A program made the position numbers and the translations under genes. Positions 1 through 8,038 of a DNA stretch of 53,351 nt are shown in pieces. The notes below the pieces were generated by a model that was not told the origin of the DNA, did no database searches, and was given only the letters and a program-made list of their open reading frames with translations. The stretch is from the NCBI GenBank assembly GCA_902385625.1, contig CABMGE010000011.1, positions 1 to 53,351 on the forward strand, written 5' to 3'. The first letter of the stretch is position 1; each line of letters opens with the position of its first letter. Source of the stretch: an uncultured archaeon (lineage in GTDB: Archaea; Nanobdellota; Nanobdellia; Pacearchaeales; GW2011-AR1).

Positions 1-41
1 AATTTTACCTCTTCATCACTAAGTTTAATATTAATATCCAT
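1..41 (-). CDS. Partial hypothetical protein (5' end only)
   Basis: An ATG at the right end of this stretch opens a frame that reads MDINIKLSDEEVK before the window ends. It is the last visible gene of the leftward operon and starts only 9 nt after the stop of the preceding gene. Too little is present to name a function. Confidence 0.5.
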   Translation of the reverse strand, partial: MDINIKLSDEEVK

Positions 42-50
42 TTTTTATGC

Positions 51-422
51 CTATTTACTCTCATTTTTGAATAATTTACTTATCTTATTTTCAAGTTCAG
101 AAGTACACTTATTATTAACACAAATAATTTTGCTTCCATCAAATCCATCACAATTAACAGGTTCATAAATAGGAATAAGACAGACTCTATTCCAGTTTTT
201 ATTAATAAATCTTGATCCTCCACAAATATCACAATTAGTTGATTTATATACACAATCAGAATCTTTTACACAACTAAAATCAGGTTTCCCTAGAATAACT
301 TCATTTAGTTTATTATTAATTTCTCTAGAAAATCCACCTACATTAAAGAACAATATGTAAAAAATAAGAACTATAAAAATTACCAAGAGGATTATATTAA
401 TATTTTTTCTTTTCATTTTCAT
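51..422 (-). CDS. Small membrane-anchored Cys-rich protein
   Basis: The 123-residue product has one hydrophobic segment near the N-terminus (about residues 8-28) followed by a polar domain with several Cys, including CVKDSDCV and CDICGG. This is a likely type II anchor with an outward Cys-rich domain that could be held by disulfides. Its ATG overlaps the stop of tspO by 4 nt (ATGA), so it is probably translationally coupled. Family not recognised. The C..D.DC pattern is also seen in the 731-residue Cys-rich surface protein at 39565-41760, but no homology is claimed. Confidence 0.75.
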   Translation of the reverse strand: MKMKRKNINIILLVIFIVLIFYILFFNVGGFSREINNKLNEVILGKPDFSCVKDSDCVYKSTNCDICGGSRFINKNWNRVCLIPIYEPVNCDGFDGSKIICVNNKCTSELENKISKLFKNESK

Positions 423-940
423 TTTACATTAAGTATTGTCAAATAATTTAACAAAGTCGCAAAACAAACCCATAATAAATAAGGAATAAGAATTATAGAA
501 GCTCTTCTGTCAATTTTCCAACCAACAAGTATAAGAGAAACTATTGATAAAAGAAGAAGAATTATATCAACAAATGCATAAAAAGGATTATGTGATGTAA
601 AATAAAAAAAGCTCCATAAAATATTAAGTAAGAAATTTATTCCAAATAAAAGTCCTATTCTCACCTGATACTTGCCTTTTGAACTTGTCACAGTATAATA
701 TAATGCAATAGTAATAAAGTAAAACAATATTGTCCAAACAACAGGGAAAACCCAGTTAGGAGGAGTAATACTTGGTTTTACAGACTCATACCAAACCCCA
801 GTATCAGTAAATGTGCTTCCTATAAATGCAACTGAAAAAACAATAACCAAGCATGCAATAAATATTTTCCAGTTTATTTTTTTGCCAGATCTCCAGATAC
901 TTTGTTTTATTTTCTTTTTAGTTTTTATTTTTCTTGCCAT
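419..940 (-). CDS. tspO: TspO/MBR family membrane protein
   Basis: TspO proteins are five-helix membrane proteins that bind porphyrins and other hydrophobic ligands. The 173-residue product carries the family landmarks in order: PSITPPNWVFPVVW in the first loop and helix 2, a central N..WS.FF-like stretch (NILWSFFYF), and the last helix PYLLWVCFATLLN. A basic N-terminal extension of about 20 residues precedes helix 1. Length fits the family (150-180). It lies in an operon of very small membrane proteins. Its ligand here cannot be read from the sequence; stress or tetrapyrrole sensing is the family precedent. Confidence 0.9.
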   Translation of the reverse strand: MARKIKTKKKIKQSIWRSGKKINWKIFIACLVIVFSVAFIGSTFTDTGVWYESVKPSITPPNWVFPVVWTILFYFITIALYYTVTSSKGKYQVRIGLLFGINFLLNILWSFFYFTSHNPFYAFVDIILLLLSIVSLILVGWKIDRRASIILIPYLLWVCFATLLNYLTILNVK

Positions 941-945
941 GTTAA

Positions 946-1248
946 TTACCTAGATTTCCCTTTCTTGCCAACGTAAACCTTCTGTACCTGAAAACTCTTG
1001 TAAATACCCTCAAGTATATCAGTTCCTGCATAACCTGCAAGTAAAGATAATCTATAATCAAAATTAAATATAAGTCCTGTAAATATTCCAATAACAAATG
1101 CAATAACAACTGTTATTGAATAATATCCCCATAAAATTTTTCTCCTAAGAGATAATGCCTTGAGAAGTCCAATAAACCCTCTTGTAAGTCCTCCAACTCC
1201 TCCAAGAAGCGCAGGAAGAACTAATTGTTCAGTAATTGTTGGGTCCAT
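946..1248 (-). CDS. Small two-helix membrane protein
   Basis: The 100-residue product has a Gly-rich N-terminal segment, two hydrophobic helices (about residues 40-62 and 66-80) and a basic C-terminus. The sequence AGYAGTDILEGIYK after the second helix looks like a short conserved loop. Family not recognised; the arrangement is holin-like, but nothing else supports a lysis role. It sits 5 nt upstream of tspO and 1 nt after the previous gene, so it belongs to the same transcript. Confidence 0.7.
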   Translation of the reverse strand: MDPTITEQLVLPALLGGVGGLTRGFIGLLKALSLRRKILWGYYSITVVIAFVIGIFTGLIFNFDYRLSLLAGYAGTDILEGIYKSFQVQKVYVGKKGKSR

Positions 1249-1249
1249 T

Positions 1250-1570
1250 TTATCTCATCTTTTTATTTAATTTATTTTTTTGAAGAAAACTCCAGGCAAG
1301 ATATACAATTATTCCAGGTAGCAATAAAGTAACTAATTGATTAAATATTTCAAACAGGGTAGTGGGCTTTGGACAAATACAACCACCATTGCAGGATTTA
1401 GGAATCAAATTAAAAACAAAAACCTTCTCACAATCACTTGCTTTAAATGTTTGGGGACATGGAGAATAATTACAGTTAGATAAATTTGAAATCCAAAGCA
1501 GCAAAAAATACCAAATAATTACAACTGCGAGAGATACAACAATTTTTAGTAGAGTTGGTTTAAATTTCAT
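1250..1570 (-). CDS. Small membrane protein with a Cys loop between two helices
   Basis: The 106-residue product has two predicted transmembrane helices (about 8-28 and 75-95) that flank a loop of about 45 residues. That loop carries six Cys, including CNYSPCPQ and CNGGCIC. If both ends are cytoplasmic, as the Lys-rich tails suggest, the Cys loop faces outward and may be disulfide-stabilised. Family not recognised. Its ATG and the stop of the upstream gene touch at position 1570, typical of tight operon packing. Confidence 0.7.
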   Translation of the reverse strand: MKFKPTLLKIVVSLAVVIIWYFLLLWISNLSNCNYSPCPQTFKASDCEKVFVFNLIPKSCNGGCICPKPTTLFEIFNQLVTLLLPGIIVYLAWSFLQKNKLNKKMR

Positions 1571-1848
1571 TATACATTTAATTGCCTTTCTTTTTTAAAA
1601 ATTAAAAATATAACCAAACATGCAATAGGATACAGTATAAGCATAAAAATAGCAATATTAATTGCAATTGAAATAATCTTGAGATTAACATCCTGACTTG
1701 AAAATAAGTTCTGAAACATAGGCAGGCTAAATATTATTAAAAGTATAACTACTGCAAGTGCAGAATCAATAATTATCTTTTTAATTGTAAACCTGAAAAA
1801 AGTTCCTGTTCTTAGATCACTTATTTTAGGAGTATTCTTGTTTTTCAT
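1570..1848 (-). CDS. Small two-helix membrane protein
   Basis: The 92-residue product has a polar N-terminus of about 25 residues, two hydrophobic helices (about 29-48 and 58-84) and a short charged tail. No family was recognised. It is tightly packed in the leftward operon: its ATG overlaps the stop of the 57-codon gene upstream by 4 nt, and its own stop overlaps the next start. Confidence 0.7.
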   Translation of the reverse strand: MKNKNTPKISDLRTGTFFRFTIKKIIIDSALAVVILLIIFSLPMFQNLFSSQDVNLKIISIAINIAIFMLILYPIACLVIFLIFKKERQLNV

Positions 1849-2018
1849 ATTGTTTTCTTTTTCATAATTTTATAAAATCCATAGAGAATAAGTAATGCGC
1901 CAGAGATCACTACAGATATAATAGGGTCAAGAAGCGCAGTAAATAAAACTACAATTGCAGAGACTAATGAAAAAGTTCCCTCAATTTTCTCGTTTTTATT
2001 ATTTGTCTTTTTTGCCAT
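1845..2018 (-). CDS. 57-residue two-helix membrane protein
   Basis: This short frame is easily missed by length cut-offs. It reads ATG (MAKKTNNKNEKIEG...) through a hydrophobic stretch and ends KKKTI-stop. The product has a Lys-rich N-terminus, two adjacent hydrophobic helices separated by an Asp-Pro turn (LLDPIIS), and a basic tail. Support for a real gene is positional: it fills the only gap in the operon, and its TGA overlaps the ATG of the downstream gene (ATGA). Function unknown. Confidence 0.7.
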   Translation of the reverse strand: MAKKTNNKNEKIEGTFSLVSAIVVLFTALLDPIISVVISGALLILYGFYKIMKKKTI

Positions 2019-2060
2019 TTTACTTTTATGTTAAATTAAAAATTAAAATAAAAAAATAAA

Positions 2061-2345
2061 TTATTTTCTTCGTTTAGTAGGTTTAGCGCTTCGTGTTACA
2101 GGTTTTTTATAACCCATTCTTATTAAAACAAGCATTGTAACAACTAAACTTATAAGATTGAATATTGCCAAATCTTGCATATTGGTTCTATAACCATCAA
2201 TAACCAGAAGTGCAACACCAATAACATAGATAATTAAAAAGCTTTTTTTCATGTCTCGATTTCCTTTCCAAGAATAAGCTAACTGTATTATCCATGCAAG
2301 TATTATTACGCCAAGCCCCAATAGAGCACTGCTTTGAAAAATCAT
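2061..2345 (-). CDS. SemiSWEET/PQ-loop-like three-helix membrane protein
   Basis: The 94-residue product has three hydrophobic helices and a basic tail, the size and layout of a SemiSWEET half-transporter. The order fits that fold: helix 1 ending QLAYSWKG (the place of the PQ motif), helix 2 ending in a D-G-Y turn, then helix 3 with FNLISLVV, where SemiSWEETs usually have an N-x-x-G-like motif. SemiSWEETs act as dimers to move small sugars. The match is by pattern only and the Pro of the PQ motif is absent, so the substrate is unknown. First gene of the leftward operon, with its own TATA box and a GGAGGT site. Confidence 0.65.
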   Translation of the reverse strand: MIFQSSALLGLGVIILAWIIQLAYSWKGNRDMKKSFLIIYVIGVALLVIDGYRTNMQDLAIFNLISLVVTMLVLIRMGYKKPVTRSAKPTKRRK

Positions 2346-2356
2346 TTCAAGATATA

Positions 2357-2393
2357 ACCTCCTTTATTATATAGAATAATCTATATATTTAAA
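2357..2393 (-). promoter_or_regulatory. Promoter and ribosome site of the small-membrane-protein operon
   Basis: A TTTAAATA box (2386-2393 on the minus strand) predicts a transcript start near 2364. A perfect GGAGGT (2357-2362) follows almost at once, 11 nt before the ATG at 2345. This unit is therefore leadered, unlike most first genes in the window. Confidence 0.65.
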
Positions 2394-2438
2394 CCTAATG
2401 TTTAGAAAACGATGTCTGAAGAGATGGCTCAAAATTTC

Positions 2439-2504
2439 TATTTTAGTCGAATTCACTTCGAATAAAATAACTATCGTGACTATTTTATATGAATGTATAA
2501 AATA
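2439..2504 (+). repeat. Composite hairpin repeat, copy H
   Basis: First hairpin: outer arms TATTTT/AAAATA, inner arms TCGAA/TTCGA, loop TTCAC. Second hairpin: ATTTTATA/TATAAAAT (2482-2503). It lies between the divergent operon promoter and the nuclease gene. Same orientation as all other copies. Confidence 0.7.
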
Positions 2505-2519
2505 ATCTTATAAAAAGGA

Positions 2520-2527
2520 TTTATAAA
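2520..2527 (+). promoter_or_regulatory. TATA box of the nuclease gene
   Basis: TTTATAAA is centred 25-26 nt before the ATG at 2549, which predicts a leaderless transcript. Confidence 0.6.
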
Positions 2528-2548
2528 TCCTGAATCATTCTATTAGCA

Positions 2549-3130
2549 ATGCCAAATAAGAAAAAGAAGTCAGAAGCATTTGAAAAACAAAACCTTGTAA
2601 TTCTGATACTCCTAATAATTTTCTTTTTAATAACAATTGCAGTGTATATTCTATTTAATGTTCATGCAAAAGATGTTCAAACTGATAAAAGTTCAGTAAG
2701 TGCATCAGAAAATACAAATCCCGCGTTAGTTACTGTAACAAGAGTAATTGATGGAGATACTTTTGAAATATCCTCAGGAGAAATAGTAAGATTAATTTGT
2801 GTTGATACACCTGAACAAAATAAACAAGGATATGAAGAATCAAAAGAATTTCTTTCAAACTTAATTCTAAATAAAAAAATAAGACTTGAAAAAGATGTCT
2901 CAGATAAAGACAGTTATGGAAGGCTTCTTAGATATGTTTATGTTATAGAATCCAAATCCTCGTGCAAATTAGATCAAAATAAAGAAAATGAAATCTCAGA
3001 TCAAGCATGTGTAGGTTCTTCAGAGAGTCAAATAGAAATTTTTGTAAACAAGGAAATAGTAAAAAATAACTATGCAAAGCCATTTCCTTATGCACCTGAC
3101 ACAAAAAGATGTGATGAAATATCAGGATAA
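2549..3130 (+). CDS. Membrane-anchored thermonuclease (SNase domain)
   Basis: Staphylococcal-nuclease-type enzymes are Ca-dependent phosphodiesterases that cut DNA and RNA. The 193-residue product has one N-terminal helix (about 16-37) that anchors an outward SNase domain (about 57-185). The catalytic set is visible: DGDT, the Arg in VRLICVDTPE, the Glu in DTPE, and the Arg in SYGRLLRY, matching Asp21, Arg35, Glu43 and Arg87 of the model enzyme. About 25 extra residues with two Cys (CKLDQNK... to ...ACVG) interrupt the domain after YVYV. Anchored extracellular nuclease fits DNA scavenging or host/neighbour DNA uptake, but that role is inference. Confidence 0.9.
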   Translation: MPNKKKKSEAFEKQNLVILILLIIFFLITIAVYILFNVHAKDVQTDKSSVSASENTNPALVTVTRVIDGDTFEISSGEIVRLICVDTPEQNKQGYEESKEFLSNLILNKKIRLEKDVSDKDSYGRLLRYVYVIESKSSCKLDQNKENEISDQACVGSSESQIEIFVNKEIVKNNYAKPFPYAPDTKRCDEISG

Positions 3131-3147
3131 GCCTGTTTGTTCTAAAT

Positions 3148-3852
3148 TTATTTAATAGAAAATTGATAAGCAAGATATCCTAAACCTGATGCTGAAGCAA
3201 GAATAGCAAGTCCAATATTTATAGTATCGGGATTTTCACGCGCCCAAATTCTAAGTGAAGAATAACCAAGAGATTTTCCAGCTTTTTTTCTCATATCTTT
3301 ATCAGGCAAATTATAATAAAAATATTTTAAATCTTCTCTGGCGCGGGTTTTGGAATCTAGGTTTTCTAAAATATCCACGCTTTTCTGACTTGTAACTTCA
3401 ACATCTTCATAATCATTAGAAGTAATTGTATCTTTACTGTAATCATCATATAAAAATCTTCTCTCAGTACTTTTAACCTCAACAGTCTCAGTAGTAGATA
3501 GTTGTACTCTTTTTTTAAGGTCTAAAATCCAATTATCAGTTTCTTTATTTAATATTTCGCTATTAATTCCCAAAGCATTTCCAGCAAGATATCTTGCAGA
3601 ATACCAATCACAAGAATTATAAGTTTCCTGCAATCGTTTTCTTGCAGTTTCTTGTTTTTCAGTATCAGGTTTAGCTATTCTAGGTTCACCTTCGACATAT
3701 CCTCCTGGCTCTATCCACCAAGTATAAGAAAGAATATCATACACCTCTCGATCTTCATAATGACCTTCAGTTCCTTCCTGTATAACAATTTCCGCATTTA
3801 AATCTCTTCTTAAACTTTCAACCTGCATTAAAACATCTTCGAGTTTTTCCAT
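3148..3852 (-). CDS. Tail-anchored helical protein, paralogue A
   Basis: The 234-residue product is mostly charged and helical, with one C-terminal hydrophobic helix (about 213-231) and a tiny tail, so it is probably tail-anchored with the bulk in the cytoplasm. It is a paralogue of the next gene: both share a module with RKRLQETYNS...WYSARYLAG, then NWILDLK, and a second module (ARxDL...Y...KAGKSLGY) that ends just before the membrane helix. Spacing and W/Y positions suggest repeated helical hairpins. Family not recognised. The two genes are separated by 2 nt. Confidence 0.8.
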   Translation of the reverse strand: MEKLEDVLMQVESLRRDLNAEIVIQEGTEGHYEDREVYDILSYTWWIEPGGYVEGEPRIAKPDTEKQETARKRLQETYNSCDWYSARYLAGNALGINSEILNKETDNWILDLKKRVQLSTTETVEVKSTERRFLYDDYSKDTITSNDYEDVEVTSQKSVDILENLDSKTRAREDLKYFYYNLPDKDMRKKAGKSLGYSSLRIWARENPDTINIGLAILASASGLGYLAYQFSIK

Positions 3853-3854
3853 TT

Positions 3855-4658
3855 TTACCAGCTAAAATAACGATATAAACCATATCCAATTCCAGACACT
3901 AACCCAAGAGCTGTCACTGAACATGCAATTTCTGTAATATCCTCCTTATTAACATTCATCCAGACATTGAAACCAGGATAACCTAGATTATTTCCTGCTT
4001 TGAGTCTCGCCTCTTTATTTAAATTTAATCCAAAATAAACTTTTTCCAGCTCATCTCTGCCTAAATTTGATCCCCTCAAAATCTCATCTGCCAAAAAGTT
4101 AGGCTCATCAATATTTAATACTCGCGCAATTTTCAGCCTTTCTTCTCTGGGATAAACAATTTGATAAAGTTCATTTAAATCTTTTCTTGCCTTTTCCTTT
4201 GACTCAGAATCAACCTCTAAATTTTTCTCCAATGGAATTCCAGAAGCTCTGCTTGTAGGAATATCATACCATATTTGTGCTGAACCATCATATCCTCCGG
4301 CAGTGGGAGAATTGTATTCAGTTATTTCATTGGTTGCTCCTAATTTTATTTTTAGATCAGCCAGCCAATTTTCCAGTTGGTTGCTTATCATGTCATCATT
4401 GATTCTCAAAATTTTTGCAGCCTTATACTTCACAAAATACCATCCGGAAGAATTATAGATTTGTTGTAATCTTTGTTGAGCATTTTCCTTTTTTACAGGA
4501 TCTATTGATAAATAAACAAGTTCAGGTTCTACTAAATATTGACCATATTTATCATTTGAAGTCCAACCTCCATAACTCCTGTATCCCATTCCGGTGAAAT
4601 CCTCTTCTAAAGAAACAAATTCCAGAAGAACCTCTTCTAAACTTTGTAAACCTGTCAT
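3855..4658 (-). CDS. Tail-anchored helical protein, paralogue B
   Basis: The 267-residue product has the same architecture as its downstream paralogue: short N-terminal helix, a Trp/Gly-rich linker, a module with QQRLQQIYNSSGWYFVKY and NWLADLK, then a duplicated module (ARKDLNELY and LEKVYFGLNLNKEARLKAG), and a C-terminal membrane helix (about 244-262). It has one module more than its partner. The pair looks like a local gene duplication. No enzymatic motif is visible; scaffold or membrane-tethered binding protein is a guess. Confidence 0.8.
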   Translation of the reverse strand: MTGLQSLEEVLLEFVSLEEDFTGMGYRSYGGWTSNDKYGQYLVEPELVYLSIDPVKKENAQQRLQQIYNSSGWYFVKYKAAKILRINDDMISNQLENWLADLKIKLGATNEITEYNSPTAGGYDGSAQIWYDIPTSRASGIPLEKNLEVDSESKEKARKDLNELYQIVYPREERLKIARVLNIDEPNFLADEILRGSNLGRDELEKVYFGLNLNKEARLKAGNNLGYPGFNVWMNVNKEDITEIACSVTALGLVSGIGYGLYRYFSW

Positions 4659-4737
4659 AAAAATATAAGAAAATTAGATTATTTAATAATTTCTATTGAT
4701 TTTATCTACTAATTGATAGGTAAATAATTAATATTTG

Positions 4738-4799
4738 TTTTTGGATTAATTTACTTAATATAAAAATAACTATCTTATCTAATTTATACGCAGTATAAA
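4738..4799 (+). repeat. Composite hairpin repeat, copy G1
   Basis: Hairpin with outer arms TTTTT/AAAAA, inner arms TTAA/TTAA and loop TTTAC (4738-4766), followed by a second hairpin TTTATAC/GTATAAA with loop GCA (4783-4799). The 217-nt gap 4659-4875 holds nothing else recognisable. Confidence 0.65.
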
Positions 4800-4836
4800 T
4801 ATATTTTATATCTAGTAAGTTTATCGAATAGAAAAC

Positions 4837-4871
4837 TTGTTTTTAGCTTAATTTACTTAAGATAAAAACAA
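4837..4871 (+). repeat. Composite hairpin repeat, copy G2
   Basis: Outer arms TTGTTTTT/AAAAACAA, inner arms CTTAA/TTAAG, loop TTTAC. It ends 4 nt from the stop codon of the aspartokinase gene on the opposite strand, so in that transcript it would be the immediate 3' structure. Confidence 0.7.
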
Positions 4872-4875
4872 TATT

Positions 4876-6207
4876 TTATCTTAGATATCTCTCATAAAGT
4901 CCTTTAACAGCACGTTCTCCGTCTTCACTTGCGATTCCATAAACAATGCATCTCTCTTGTTCGCCTTGTGAAATAACTCTTATATTTACACCATCGTCAT
5001 CAAGTTCCTTTTGTATATTTGCAGAGATTCCTCTTTTTCCTCTAAGTCCTTTCCCTGCAATTACAAGGCATCCAAGATTATCACTAAACCTAACCTCTGA
5101 ATTATCTCCAATAAGGTCATAAATACCACTTATTACAGAACTTAAAAGTCCATTCTTAAACTGAGTCTGATCCATAAGAATTGAAATATCATCAATTCCA
5201 GTTGTAACATGTTCAATAGATATCTTCTTTTGCTTAAATACTCCCAAAACATCTGCAACAATTCCAATTCTATCATCAAGACCAGGTCTTGTTACATTAA
5301 ATGAACAAAAATTATTCCTGTATGCAATTCCAACAATAGGTTTGTCAGGATTGCAAATTCTATCAACTGCAACATAAGTTCCTCTCTTTGGATAATCAAA
5401 AGTTCCCCTTATATGAACAGGAATTCTTGCAATCTGTACAGGTTCAACAGCTTCCTGGTGAAATATTCCAAATCCAGAATAAGAAAGATCTCTCATTTCA
5501 TTAAAAGTAAGTTCATCTATTTTATGAGGATTTTCAATAAGATCTGGACTTGCAGAAAATACTCCTTCTTTGTCTGTAAAATTTTCATAAACGCTTGCTC
5601 CAAGGCTTGCTGCCAAGTATGCTCCTGTAAGATCACTTCCGCCTCTGGAAAATGTTGCTCTTTTTCCATCAGCAGTAAAACCATAAAATCCAGGAACAAC
5701 AAATATTTTGTTCTTATCAGACTCATGTTTTCTTCCAAGATTTTCACGAATCATTTCTTTTGATTCAGAAAGTATTTTTGCATTTCCAAAGTCATTTGTG
5801 ACTAAAAAAAGTTCTCTTGGATCAACAAATTCAAATCCAACTGAATCTTCAAACATTATTGCGCTTCCTTCTTCACCAAATGCTTTGAGATTATCCATAT
5901 ATGCCCTTTCTTCTAAACTTTCCTTTACTCTTGAAAATAGTTCAGTTCTAAATCCTTTCAAATGCTCAGAATAACCAAGCTCACGATATCTTGTAACAAT
6001 CTGGTCAATGTAATGATCTGATTTTGTCTGACCAAGTTTTATTAGCATATCAGTAACCTTTGTGTCAGACTTATTTCTTTTTCCAGGAGCAGAAACAACA
6101 ATAACTCTTCTTCGAAGATCATCTCTTGATATATTTCCAATTCTTTTCAAATCCTCATTAGTGGTAATTGAACTCCCGCCATACTTGCATACTATTAAAT
6201 CTTCCAT
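4876..6207 (-). CDS. lysC: Aspartate kinase
   Basis: Phosphorylates aspartate with ATP, the first step to lysine, threonine and methionine. The 443-residue product has the N-terminal KYGGSS phosphate loop (8-13), SRGGSDLTG (187-195), TDKEGVFSASP (211-221) and the FHQEAVEP region (249-256), then two C-terminal ACT domains (about 305-443) expected to bind the feedback effector. It is a single-function enzyme; no homoserine dehydrogenase part is attached. The ATG lies about 26 nt after a TTTAAA-type box, so the transcript is probably leaderless. No other amino-acid synthesis gene is adjacent. Confidence 0.93.
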   Translation of the reverse strand: MEDLIVCKYGGSSITTNEDLKRIGNISRDDLRRRVIVVSAPGKRNKSDTKVTDMLIKLGQTKSDHYIDQIVTRYRELGYSEHLKGFRTELFSRVKESLEERAYMDNLKAFGEEGSAIMFEDSVGFEFVDPRELFLVTNDFGNAKILSESKEMIRENLGRKHESDKNKIFVVPGFYGFTADGKRATFSRGGSDLTGAYLAASLGASVYENFTDKEGVFSASPDLIENPHKIDELTFNEMRDLSYSGFGIFHQEAVEPVQIARIPVHIRGTFDYPKRGTYVAVDRICNPDKPIVGIAYRNNFCSFNVTRPGLDDRIGIVADVLGVFKQKKISIEHVTTGIDDISILMDQTQFKNGLLSSVISGIYDLIGDNSEVRFSDNLGCLVIAGKGLRGKRGISANIQKELDDDGVNIRVISQGEQERCIVYGIASEDGERAVKGLYERYLR

Positions 6208-6343
6208 TGCAAAGACTAGAAATAAGCATTTTTAAATTTTATTGCAAGCAAGTAAGTAGAAAAAATAAGTTGAACAAGGATTTTTAATATAGACAATTTA
6301 TTAAATAAAAGATTAAAAACCCTGAGAAGTATAGTCTGTGACA

Positions 6344-8008
6344 ATGAATCTCGAATCAGTGTTAAACAGTCCGCAAATAGAGTTGCATGAAATAAAAGAA
6401 GAGGAGAAAGATATTCTAAAAATACTTAATGAGTCAAGGCATCAGGACATAATAAAAGTAGCAAAAGAAGAGGGCATTTCTCGCCTTGTTAAAAACAAAT
6501 CAGTGCGTTATTGGGAATCCTTAAAAGCTAAAGTTGACAAATACATGTCTTCTAAAAAAGCCAGAAGAGACCCGGACTATCTTTACTACCAGCTTGAATT
6601 CTTTGAAAGAACAAAAGCTAATGAATATATAATAAATGTAAGAAAAGGGATTCGTGAAGCCCTTGAATATGTTCCAAGTAAAAAACAAATAGGAAAAGAA
6701 ATTGGAGAGAACAGGATGATGAGAGTCACTTCCAAAATCATGGATAATTCAGATGAAGAGGAAATAAAAAAAGCAAGAGACAAAGTACTTAAGAATCCAA
6801 CAAAAAAAGAAATTGAAGTGGCAGGAAAAAGACTTTATGAACTAAGGCTTATCGGAATAATGGGAGTCTCTACAGAATTATATTCAAAAACAAATCAGAA
6901 TGAAGACTTGGCTCGTGCAATACATGTTCATAATACTCTGCTTAAATGGTCTGACAATGATTTTCCAGATATGACTATAGAAGATAATCTAGTTTCTCTT
7001 TTGAAACTGACCAAAAGAAATGCCATCAGAGAAGAATATAGAAAAACATTGTTAAAAGAAGCTCAGAATGACTTTTATGTAGGAAGCTCTTTTGACAGAA
7101 TGGCGGATTTATTTTTTATGACAAGAATAAAAGAAGACAAAGAGTCAGCAGATAAACTTATGGAAAAAGGAATAGACTTAATAAAAAATAATAAAGATAC
7201 TAATTTCGGAAATTTTACAGGAAAGTTTTTTGAATTATATGATTTCACAGGAGATAAGAGTTATCTGGAAAAATTCAAATCAATGGCCTGGATAGTAGAT
7301 GGAGAAGAATATCATCCTCATTTTATGGGAACTGGTTCAACGGCAATATCTCTTTTTCATGCAACAAAAGACAAAAAATATCTTCCAGAAATAGAGTCCT
7401 ACTCAGAATTAATGGCAAAAAAAGGAAATTTCAGAAGTGCAGAAGGAATTTATTTTATGATGTTTGAAAATACCAAAGAAAAAGAGTATCTTATAAAAGC
7501 AAGAGAAATGTTTGAAAAAATGAATAATGAAGGGACTAATGAAAAGCCGATTATAAGTCCAAATGAAGTGTTTGGAGCAATAAACAGTGTTATGTCTGCA
7601 ATGAATGATACAAGAAATATGGTCCTTGAAGAAACGGGTGATGCATGGAAAAAAGAAGAAGTAGAAAGTATCTGTCCTGAAGAAAGTTATTTTAGCGAAC
7701 TTGAAAATGCAGTGGAACTCGGAATAGAGACAGGAGTTCGGATGAGATATTTAAAAAATCATGTTGAATATCCAGAAGATCTGGATAAGATAAGAAAAAA
7801 TATTGGAATGCTTTTTGAAATGAAAATGGGCCCGCATATAAGCTTTTTTAATCATCTATTTGATCTTTATCAAATAACAGGTGCAAATGAAGACCTCTCA
7901 GAAATAAGAAAAAGATTAAAAAACTATTCAAAAGGAAAACATGGAGGAGTAGAGCCCTGCGAGTTAATCGGAACGTTGTATAGAACTGAAGAATTTTTAG
8001 AAGAATAA
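6344..8008 (+). CDS. Large helical cytosolic protein, possibly TPR-like
   Basis: The product (554 residues from this ATG) is rich in Lys and Glu, has no membrane segment or signal peptide, and appears almost entirely helical. Regularly spaced Y/F-L...A motifs (for example SYLEKFKSMAW, KYLPEIESYSELM, EYLIKAREMFEKM) resemble degenerate tetratricopeptide or Sel1-like hairpins, about 34-40 residues apart from residue 200 on. A GTG two codons upstream (6338) is also in frame; the ATG was preferred. Family not recognised. A binding or scaffold role is the most one can say. Confidence 0.75.
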   Translation: MNLESVLNSPQIELHEIKEEEKDILKILNESRHQDIIKVAKEEGISRLVKNKSVRYWESLKAKVDKYMSSKKARRDPDYLYYQLEFFERTKANEYIINVRKGIREALEYVPSKKQIGKEIGENRMMRVTSKIMDNSDEEEIKKARDKVLKNPTKKEIEVAGKRLYELRLIGIMGVSTELYSKTNQNEDLARAIHVHNTLLKWSDNDFPDMTIEDNLVSLLKLTKRNAIREEYRKTLLKEAQNDFYVGSSFDRMADLFFMTRIKEDKESADKLMEKGIDLIKNNKDTNFGNFTGKFFELYDFTGDKSYLEKFKSMAWIVDGEEYHPHFMGTGSTAISLFHATKDKKYLPEIESYSELMAKKGNFRSAEGIYFMMFENTKEKEYLIKAREMFEKMNNEGTNEKPIISPNEVFGAINSVMSAMNDTRNMVLEETGDAWKKEEVESICPEESYFSELENAVELGIETGVRMRYLKNHVEYPEDLDKIRKNIGMLFEMKMGPHISFFNHLFDLYQITGANEDLSEIRKRLKNYSKGKHGGVEPCELIGTLYRTEEFLEE

Positions 8009-8038
8009 TCTTAAAAACCGTTATTATTTCTCTTATTA

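Noticed and set aside
419..2345. Provirus or holin cassette reading of the small membrane operon
   Set aside because: One protein is holin-like, but there is no endolysin, capsid, integrase or attachment repeat, and TspO argues for a cellular operon.
2943..3173. Long minus-strand open frame inside and past the nuclease gene
   Set aside because: It lies almost wholly opposite the SNase catalytic domain and has a composition typical of reverse-strand shadows (Leu/Phe-rich, no start signal).
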